21,817 nt of DNA from an uncultured Acetatifactor sp. (GTDB taxonomy: Bacteria; Bacillota; Clostridia; Lachnospirales; Lachnospiraceae), in NCBI GenBank assembly GCA_910584375.1, contig CAJUAH010000044.1:1-21817 (forward strand), written 5' to 3'. Position 1 is the stretch's first letter; each line of letters opens with the position of its first letter. Under the pieces are notes generated by a model. The model made no database searches. It worked only from the letters and a program-made list of their open reading frames with translations, and was not told the origin of the DNA. Shown here one piece after another: positions 17,348-21,817 of this stretch. The translations under genes were made by a program, and so were the position numbers.

Positions 17348-17394
17348 AGTTCTCGTACCTCTCGCCCTACATGTTTTCTCCAGTTGCAGTGTCT

Positions 17395-17423
17395 ATCTTA
17401 CTACCCTGTTTTTTGTTTGTCAA
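17395..17423 (-). promoter_or_regulatory. Promoter of the solute-binding lipoprotein cluster
   Basis: On the minus strand, a perfect TTGACA (17423-17418), a 17-base spacer, and TAAGAT (17400-17395, 5 of 6 matches). Transcription would start near 17388, giving a leader of about 40 bases before the ATG at 17347. It is the best promoter on this strand of the window. Confidence 0.75.
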
Positions 17424-17600
17424 ATCGAACACGGCCAGAATTGGGCTTGGAATCGTGCTGCAGATGGGGTTGAAGTTAGATTGGTTTCGTTATATATGTT
17501 TTTCTGGTGGATATTTGAGGGTAAAAAAGTTTTTAGATGTGTGTATGATTTTATATACTATATATTGTGGTTGATGATTTAATAAACGCATATATATGTG
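17424..17600. other. AT-rich spacer between divergent promoters
   Basis: No gene, tRNA or clear hairpin is seen here. The right half is very AT-rich, with runs such as TATATACTATATATT, and lies directly upstream of the toxin promoter, where it could act as an UP-like element or a site for DNA-bending proteins. Confidence 0.4.
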
Positions 17601-17629
17601 TTGCCAGATATTGGTAAAAATGATATATT
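17601..17629 (+). promoter_or_regulatory. Promoter of the small toxin gene
   Basis: TTGCCA (17601-17606), 17-base spacer, TATATT (17624-17629); each hexamer has one mismatch to consensus. The predicted start is near 17636, giving a leader of about 90 bases, unusually long and structured for a 31-codon gene. Confidence 0.7.
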
Positions 17630-17637
17630 ATCTTTAC

Positions 17638-17671
17638 GGAAAAGTCATAGAGCCAAGGCGGCTTTACCCTC
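17638..17671. repeat. Left arm of an inverted repeat enclosing the toxin unit
   Basis: This arm is the reverse complement of 17883-17911 at 27 of 29 positions, with a 5-base insertion (in GAGCCAAGGCGG). In the toxin mRNA it lies at the extreme 5' end and could pair with the 3' end of the same mRNA, a long-range closing stem like those of hok and other type I toxin mRNAs. Confidence 0.75.
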
Positions 17672-17681
17672 TGTTTTTACA

Positions 17682-17701
17682 CGGAGGGATAAAACCCTCC
17701 G
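17682..17701 (+). promoter_or_regulatory. Leader hairpin and anti-Shine-Dalgarno element of the toxin mRNA
   Basis: CGGAGGG (17682-17688) and CCCTCCG (17695-17701) form a perfect 7-bp stem with loop ATAAAA. The CCCTCC strand is also complementary to the toxin SD, GGAGGG at 17713-17718, so two exclusive structures are possible: leader hairpin with SD free, or SD sequestered. ACGGAGGG (17681-17688) recurs at 17857-17864, so the antisense RNA, which carries CCCTCCGT, can also pair with this leader. Confidence 0.65.
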
Positions 17702-17725
17702 GACGAAAGAAAGGAGGGCGATACG

Positions 17726-17821
17726 ATGAACGTTACATATCAGGATTTAATTCAGATAGGTATATTCTTTGTCTCTCTGATTGGATTGTGCTATGCGATC
17801 TTTAAAGAGAGAAAAAAATAG
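17726..17821 (+). CDS. Putative holin-like small membrane toxin of a type I toxin-antitoxin system
   Basis: This 31-codon gene starts at the ATG at 17726-17728 behind a very strong SD (AAGGAGGG, 8 bases). The peptide begins MNVTYQDLIQIGIFF, has one membrane helix at about residues 9-26, and ends in a basic tail, FKERKK. Length, the N-terminal (V)TYQDLIQ pattern, single helix and Lys-rich tail match the putative holin-like toxin (Hol_Tox) peptides common in Clostridia and the TxpA/Bsr/Fst style of type I toxins, which depolarise or perturb the membrane when overproduced. It has its own promoter, a long structured leader that can hide the SD, and a convergent antisense RNA over its stop codon and 3' region. 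The family assignment is from memory and was not searched; toxicity is inferred. Confidence 0.8.
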   Translation: MNVTYQDLIQIGIFFVSLIGLCYAIFKERKK

Positions 17822-17848
17822 CCGCCACTACTCACAATAGTGACGGCT
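17812..17848 (-). terminator. Intrinsic terminator of the antisense RNA, overlapping the toxin stop codon
   Basis: Arms 17820-17830 and 17838-17848 form an 11-bp stem with a 7-base loop. On the minus strand all pairs form, one as U-G wobble, whereas the plus-strand RNA has a C-A mismatch there. Seven consecutive T follow on the minus strand (17818-17812), formed by the toxin's Lys-Lys codons AAAAAAA. Strand asymmetry indicates leftward use. Confidence 0.8.
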
Positions 17849-17882
17849 GGCCCTTTACGGAGGGCTAAGCAAAAACATTATT

Positions 17883-17911
17883 GAGGGTAAAGTCGCCTCT
17901 ATGGCTTTTCC
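17883..17911. repeat. Right arm of the inverted repeat enclosing the toxin unit
   Basis: This arm pairs with 17638-17671. On the plus strand it is followed by a T-rich CTTTTCCCTTTTCT (17905-17918), so the long-range stem could also define the toxin mRNA 3' end. On the minus strand the same bases are the first part of the antisense RNA. Confidence 0.75.
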
Positions 17912-17924
17912 CTTTTCTATGCTT

Positions 17925-17953
17925 AATATAGCATACTCTGGTATGAAATGCAA
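17925..17953 (-). promoter_or_regulatory. Promoter of the antisense antitoxin RNA
   Basis: On the minus strand, TTGCAT (17953-17948), a 17-base spacer, and TATATT (17930-17925). The -10 box is identical to that of the toxin promoter and spacing is the same, so both transcripts may be driven by the same sigma factor. The start would be near 17918. Confidence 0.7.
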
Positions 17954-17960
17954 TGATTTT

Positions 17961-18220
17961 CTATAAATCAGTACTCTTCCAAAAAGGAACTGACGTCGCC
18001 GCCCAGCCGATGTTTTTTCCCTGCCCTTCTTTTCCAACACAGGTGACTTTGCCTTTCCCAGCCGTAATTGCCCATGCGCACTCCGGGCCGCACACCACCT
18101 GTTCCGGATATGGGATCGCCTGCGACTGCAAAAAATCAATGCCAAACGCCTTTTTCGCAGCGCAAGGGACACTGCCGCCAAATCCTCGTCAATAACATGC
18201 CATTTAAAATCATTATACAA
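17961..18220 (-). pseudogene. Possible small frameshifted gene remnant
   Basis: An ATG at 18218-18220 opens MYNDFKWHVIDEDL; one base shift near codon 14 then joins a frame running to a TAG at 17963-17961 with a protein-like composition (FGIDFLQSQAIPYPEQVVCG, then CAWAITAGKGKVTCVGKEG). Codon use fits the local coding style, but neither frame alone makes a complete gene and the RBS is poor. It could be a decayed gene whose 3' end reaches the antisense promoter, or chance. I do not recognise a family. Confidence 0.3.
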
Positions 18221-18246
18221 AGTTTTGAATAATCCTCAAAAAAGAA

Positions 18247-18275
18247 TTGTCATAAAAGGCGATACAAACTATAAT
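18247..18275 (+). promoter_or_regulatory. Near-consensus promoter of the SNF2-SWIM operon
   Basis: TTGTCA (18247-18252), 17-base spacer, and a perfect TATAAT (18270-18275). The expected start is near 18282, only about 26 bases before the SNF2 ATG. Confidence 0.75.
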
Positions 18276-18307
18276 TGATATAAAAATATCACCGAATCGA
18301 GGAAACC

Positions 18308-20920
18308 ATGAACGACACACAACAGACAATACACTTTCTGTTTACCCAAGACGGGTTTTGCATAGACGACCGGGCCGAGGAGTTGTCCGGGGCCGCCCTC
18401 GCATGGAAACAGCAATTCGAGCAGGATCCTTTTGCCGCCCTCTACCAGTTAGGCTTTGTGGAAAAACCCGCGGAGCTGGACGCCGCGGGCGACTTCCTGT
18501 ATCGGCTCTCCGACGCCTTTTTCCATGTGCTGACAGCGCAGCCGGATCTGGAGCTCACCCGTGAGAACGCGGCGGTGCGGCCGGACGAAATTCTCACCGA
18601 GCGGCTGCTGGGCGGCGTCCCCTTCACACTGGGCTCGGAATATGTCACATCCCACTGGCTCGCACATATCTTTGAAAAACTGAACGCGGTCTACGCCAGG
18701 GAAATCCAGGCGTTTGACGGCACGGTGGCCATGTACCTGGCGGAAAAAAGCCAGCACCTGAAGGTCCCGGAGCGCATTTTTTTCCATCTGGTGGAAAGCA
18801 AAGACGCCGATTACCCCTTCGCCTTCCTGGCCACCTACGCCACCAGGGACGCCGAGGACAGAGTGCGCCACGTCCCCCTGCAATACGCCCTCACCGAGTA
18901 CAAAAAAGACCGAAACAAACTGCTGGAGCTGCTCTCCTGCTTAAACCAGGTGGCCGAAGTCTCGGAGATCATCGGTGAATTTGTGGAAAAAGGCGAGATG
19001 TTCCATCCCCTGCGGCTCACCTCCCAGGAGGCATATCGCATCCTGCTAGACATCCCCGCCATCGAAAACGCCGGGATCGTATGCCGCATCCCCAACTGGT
19101 GGAGAAAAAATGCGTACAGCGTAAATGTGTCCATCAATCTGGGAGAAGAAAAGCCCACCTTCGTAGGCGCGGACTCCCTGCTGTCCATGTGTCCCCGGTT
19201 GACGGTGGACGGCGTGGCGCTGACGCAAAAGGAGATCCGGGATCTCCTGGCCCAGACCGAGGGACTGGCCCTGCTCAAAGGCAAATGGATCGAAGTCAAC
19301 CACCAGAAACTGAACCGTCTGCTGGACGAGATGCAGCAATACGAGGGGGAAGTGACCCTGCTGGAAGCCCTGCGCATGGGCCTGGGCAATGCAAAAGAGG
19401 GGCGCGACGCCGACGTGGGCAAGCTCCTCACCAACGGAAAATGGCTCTCCGGACTGCTGCAGGATCTGCGCTCTCCCGGCAAGATCCGTCCGGCGGCGGT
19501 GCCCAGAAGTTTCAAAGCCCAGCTGCGCCCCTATCAGCAGACCGGATTCACCTGGCTAAGCTACATGGACAAGCTGGGGTTCGGAGCCTGCCTGGCGGAC
19601 GATATGGGGCTGGGCAAGACCGTCCAGGTGCTGGCTTTTCTGGAAAAACTGCGCCTGTCCCGCAAGGAGGCCCGCACCCTGCTCATCGTCCCCGCCTCCC
19701 TGCTGGGGAACTGGCAGAAGGAGGCGGCGAAATTTGCGCCCAGGATGTCCGTCCATATCCTGCACGGACGGGGCGCCAAAGCCCTGGGGGAGGAAGTGGA
19801 AGGCTGCCCTGCTTTTCTGACCGTCACCACCTACGGCATGGCCGCCCGGATCAAAGAGCTGGAAAAGGTGACCTGGGACTGCCTGATCCTGGACGAGGCC
19901 CAGGCCATCAAGAATCCCCTGACCGACCAGACCCGGCAGATCAAAAAGCTGAAGGGCCGCATGAAGATCGCCATGACCGGCACGCCCATCGAAAACGAAC
20001 TGACCAACCTGTGGTCCCTGTTTGACTTTCTGGACAAGGGCCTGCTGGGAAGTTCCACGGAATTTAAGAGATTCTGCAAGGATCTGCCCCAGCATCCGGA
20101 GGGCTATGCCAAACTGAAAAATATGATCTCCCCCTTTATGCTGCGCCGGGTAAAGACGGACAAGAGCATCATCCGCGACCTGCCGGACAAGCTGGAGCAG
20201 ATCGACTATGTCTCCGTCTCCAAAAGACAGACCGTACTCTACCGCCAGCAGGTGGAACAGCTGGCGCAGAAACTGGCGGATGCGCAGCCCGGCATAGAGC
20301 GCCGGGGGCTGGTGCTGGCGGCGCTGACCAAGCTCAAGCAGATCTGCAACCATCCCGACCAATACCTGGGACAACAGACCTACAGCCCCAAGGACAGCGG
20401 CAAGTTCGAGCTGCTGCGCGGCCTATGCGAAACCATCTACGAAAAGAGGGAGCGGGTGCTGGTCTTCACCCAGTTCAAGGAGATCACCCCCTACCTGGAC
20501 GACTATCTGGCGGAGATCTTCCACACCAGAGGCCATGTGCTCCATGGCGGCACGCCGGTGAAAAAACGCAGCCAGATCGTGGAATCTTTTCAGGGCGAAA
20601 AATACGTCCCCTACATCATCCTGTCCGTGCGGGCCGGGGGAACGGGCCTGAACCTGACCAATGCCAGCCATGTGATCCATTTTGACCGCTGGTGGAACCC
20701 GGCTGTGGAAAATCAGGCCACCGACAGAGCCTACCGCATCGGCCAGACCAACAATGTGATGGTTCACAAGCTGGTGTGCAAGGGCACCATAGAGGAAAAA
20801 ATCGACGAGATGATCGCCTCCAAGACGGAGCTGGCCCAAAATGTGATCGGCTCCGGCGGCGAGAACTGGATCACGGAGATGAGCAACGAGCAGCTATTGT
20901 CCATCATGCGTCTGGAGTAG
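18308..20920 (+). CDS. SNF2-family DEAD/DEAH-box ATPase (bacterial Swi2/Snf2 type)
   Basis: This 870-residue protein starts at an ATG with GAGGA 5 bases upstream. The N-terminal half (about 1-395) looks like the bacterial SNF2-associated region that precedes the motor in this class. The SNF2 ATPase core follows: LRPYQQTGFTWL (406-417), Walker A DDMGLGKT (431-438), DEAQ (529-532, with AIKNP), TGTPIEN (557-563), MLRRVKTDK (611-619), LSVRAGGTGLNL (772-783) and QATDRAYRIGQ (803-813). Such enzymes are cytoplasmic ATP-driven double-stranded DNA translocases that remodel protein-DNA complexes; unwinding is not expected. All core motifs are intact. The next gene, 36 bases downstream, encodes a SWIM zinc-finger protein, a recurrent partner of bacterial SNF2 genes, so the two likely act together. 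The exact role in the cell is not established. Confidence 0.94.
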   Translation: MNDTQQTIHFLFTQDGFCIDDRAEELSGAALAWKQQFEQDPFAALYQLGFVEKPAELDAAGDFLYRLSDAFFHVLTAQPDLELTRENAAVRPDEILTERLLGGVPFTLGSEYVTSHWLAHIFEKLNAVYAREIQAFDGTVAMYLAEKSQHLKVPERIFFHLVESKDADYPFAFLATYATRDAEDRVRHVPLQYALTEYKKDRNKLLELLSCLNQVAEVSEIIGEFVEKGEMFHPLRLTSQEAYRILLDIPAIENAGIVCRIPNWWRKNAYSVNVSINLGEEKPTFVGADSLLSMCPRLTVDGVALTQKEIRDLLAQTEGLALLKGKWIEVNHQKLNRLLDEMQQYEGEVTLLEALRMGLGNAKEGRDADVGKLLTNGKWLSGLLQDLRSPGKIRPAAVPRSFKAQLRPYQQTGFTWLSYMDKLGFGACLADDMGLGKTVQVLAFLEKLRLSRKEARTLLIVPASLLGNWQKEAAKFAPRMSVHILHGRGAKALGEEVEGCPAFLTVTTYGMAARIKELEKVTWDCLILDEAQAIKNPLTDQTRQIKKLKGRMKIAMTGTPIENELTNLWSLFDFLDKGLLGSSTEFKRFCKDLPQHPEGYAKLKNMISPFMLRRVKTDKSIIRDLPDKLEQIDYVSVSKRQTVLYRQQVEQLAQKLADAQPGIERRGLVLAALTKLKQICNHPDQYLGQQTYSPKDSGKFELLRGLCETIYEKRERVLVFTQFKEITPYLDDYLAEIFHTRGHVLHGGTPVKKRSQIVESFQGEKYVPYIILSVRAGGTGLNLTNASHVIHFDRWWNPAVENQATDRAYRIGQTNNVMVHKLVCKGTIEEKIDEMIASKTELAQNVIGSGGENWITEMSNEQLLSIMRLE

Positions 20921-20956
20921 GCGCAAAGCCAGCGGTATACGGGAGCGAGGGAAAAA

Positions 20957-21730
20957 ATGAGCAATTACTGGAACGATATGTCAAGTTACAGCCAGCCGAC
21001 TACGAGCAAGCTGCAGAAAAACGCCCGAGATACGGCGGCCCGGGAAAAAGCCAGAGGCAAATCCATGGAGCCGGTACACATACAGGGCCGAAAGATCGTC
21101 AACAGCTGGTGGGGCCAGGCCTGGTGCGACAATCTGGAGCGGTACGCCGACTTTGAGAGCCGCCTGGATCGGGGAAAGCGCTATGTGCGAACCGGAGCCG
21201 TGGTGGATCTGAAGATCGAGAAGGGCAAAGTCCTGGCAAGGGTACAGGGACGCCGGAAAACGCCCTACAAGATAGAAGTGCGCATCAGTCCTCTGTCAGA
21301 GGAGAGATGCCAGCACGCCATCAGCCGATGCGAGCGAAAGATCGAGAATCTGGAACTGCTGCTGCAGGGTAAGTTCCCCGAAGAACTGAAGGAGCTGTTC
21401 ACCGGCAAAGAAGGGCTGTTCCCCTCTCCCAAAGAGATCAGTTTTAACTGCAGCTGCCCGGACTGGGCCCTGCTGTGCAAGCATGTGGCGGCGGTACTCT
21501 ACGGCATCGGCGCGAGATTTGACGAAAATCCCCTGCTCTTTTTTGAGCTGCGGGGGATCGATGTGGATCGATTCATCGACGTGGCGCTGGAAAACCGGGT
21601 GGAAAGTATGCTGAAAAACGCCGACCGGACCAGCGAACGGATCATCCCCTCGGAGGATCTGGGGGAGCTGTTTGGGATCTCGTTTCCCACGGTATTAAGC
21701 CGTCCCCGCTCTGCGTCTCGAGAATCCTGA
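20957..21730 (+). CDS. SWIM zinc-finger protein, partner of the SNF2 ATPase
   Basis: This 257-residue protein starts at an ATG behind GAGGG. Residues 1-45 are polar and basic. A region with WWGQAWCDNLE and YADFESRLDRGKRYVRTG (about 51-80) is typical of the bacterial SNF2-linked SWIM proteins, followed by a strand-rich segment. The zinc finger is CSCPDWALLCKH: Cys165, Cys167, Cys174 and His176, the CxCx(n)CxH SWIM pattern, which binds DNA or protein. The C-terminus (about 185-257) is helical and ends in a polar Ser/Arg-rich tail. It is 36 bases after the SNF2 gene on the same strand with no intervening promoter or terminator, so cotranscription is very likely. It may recruit the SNF2 motor to its DNA or protein target. 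Confidence 0.92.
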   Translation: MSNYWNDMSSYSQPTTSKLQKNARDTAAREKARGKSMEPVHIQGRKIVNSWWGQAWCDNLERYADFESRLDRGKRYVRTGAVVDLKIEKGKVLARVQGRRKTPYKIEVRISPLSEERCQHAISRCERKIENLELLLQGKFPEELKELFTGKEGLFPSPKEISFNCSCPDWALLCKHVAAVLYGIGARFDENPLLFFELRGIDVDRFIDVALENRVESMLKNADRTSERIIPSEDLGELFGISFPTVLSRPRSASRES

Positions 21731-21817
21731 TCGGAGCCGCATCTTTATTTTGAATCGGTTTCTCGTAAGCGCCAAATATTCCTGCGGATTTTCTAATCTC
21801 ATGAATTCCTCTATGAT
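21695..21817 (-). other. Open frame entering from the right edge, possible C-terminus of a minus-strand gene
   Basis: The minus strand is open from the window edge to a TAA at 21697-21695, reading IIEEFMRLENPQEYLALTRN and then a basic tail, KIKMRLRSGFSRRR. It overlaps the SWIM gene end by 36 bases. An internal ATG at 21802-21800 has GAGGA 5 bases upstream, so a separate 35-residue peptide is also conceivable. Either the end of a convergent neighbouring gene or chance; only 40 codons are visible. Confidence 0.3.

Larger units (their letters stand above)
17812..17918 (-). ncRNA. Putative antisense antitoxin RNA, convergent with the toxin mRNA
   Basis: A minus-strand unit of about 107 nt is bounded by a promoter (17953-17925) and an intrinsic terminator (17848-17812). 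It is fully complementary to the toxin mRNA 3' part, including the last codons. Its 5' end repeats, in the same sense, the leader of the toxin mRNA (GAAAAGYCATAGAG and CTTTACCCTC), and it contains CCCTCCGT that can pair with the toxin leader at 17681-17688. A second hairpin, GCCCT-ttacgg-AGGGC, lies at 17850-17865. The predicted action is to block toxin translation or trigger mRNA decay. Transcript ends are estimates. Confidence 0.65.

Noticed and set aside
17638..17911. A miniature transposable element with terminal inverted repeats
   Set aside because: The arms coincide with the 5' ends of two predicted transcripts and there is no flanking target-site duplication; regulatory pairing explains them better, though a mobile origin is not excluded.
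17855..18220. A 121-codon minus-strand open frame across the antitoxin region
   Set aside because: It runs through the antisense promoter and the inverted-repeat arm, is Arg-rich without motifs, and only its first 14 codons might belong to a decayed gene.
1..21817. tRNA or rRNA genes
   Set aside because: I saw no cloverleaf-compatible sequence with a GGTTCGAATCC-type T loop or conserved rRNA segments in the intergenic spaces on either strand.

Overview
The window looks like a chromosomal segment of a Gram-positive Clostridia, most likely Lachnospiraceae. I infer this from the moderately high GC, GGAGG-type ribosome binding sites, several TTG starts, a cyclophilin lipoprotein, a BspA-type leucine-rich-repeat lipoprotein, and very large solute-binding lipoproteins. 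No database search was possible, so the taxon is an inference from style and gene content.

Layout. (1) 1-2863: the N-terminal part of an unrecognised helical protein leaving the left edge on the minus strand, a small secreted DUF3888-like protein (+), and an LRR plus discoidin-like lipoprotein (-). (2) 3014-9368, all minus and probably one transcription unit from a good promoter at 9341-9368: cyclophilin lipoprotein, a 1011-aa fusion of a WYL-like domain, an Upf1-like SF1 helicase and a DUF2726-like nuclease, then RecQ. A pair of 30-bp repeats lies between recQ and the LRR gene. (3) 9385-11865: a helicase IV/UvrD-like protein with an inserted PD-(D/E)XK-like motif and a topoisomerase-type zinc ribbon, lower in GC than its neighbours. 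(4) 11994-17423, minus: two large lipoproteins with a propeller-like N-terminal half and a solute-binding C-terminal half, a decayed third copy between them, and a small Cys-containing secreted protein. The group runs from a TTGACA-17-TAAGAT promoter to a strong terminator; no permease is present.

(5) 17601-17953: the most interesting element is not visible in ordinary gene calls. A 31-aa holin-like membrane peptide gene on the plus strand is faced by a convergent minus-strand RNA unit of about 107 nt with its own promoter and an intrinsic terminator overlapping the toxin stop codon. The toxin leader has an SD-sequestering hairpin, and a 29-34 nt inverted repeat joins the 5' leader to the 3' end. 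This is the layout of a type I toxin-antitoxin module. (6) 18247-21730, plus: a SNF2-family ATPase with a near-consensus promoter, followed by a SWIM zinc-finger protein, a known pairing. A possible gene end enters from the right edge on the minus strand.

Taken together, four different helicase/translocase families (RecQ, Upf1-like SF1, UvrD/HelD-like, SNF2) sit within 18 kb. They suggest a DNA/RNA metabolism or defence-associated neighbourhood, interleaved with a surface lipoprotein cluster and a type I toxin module. The coordinated role of the helicases is an inference, not shown by the sequence.
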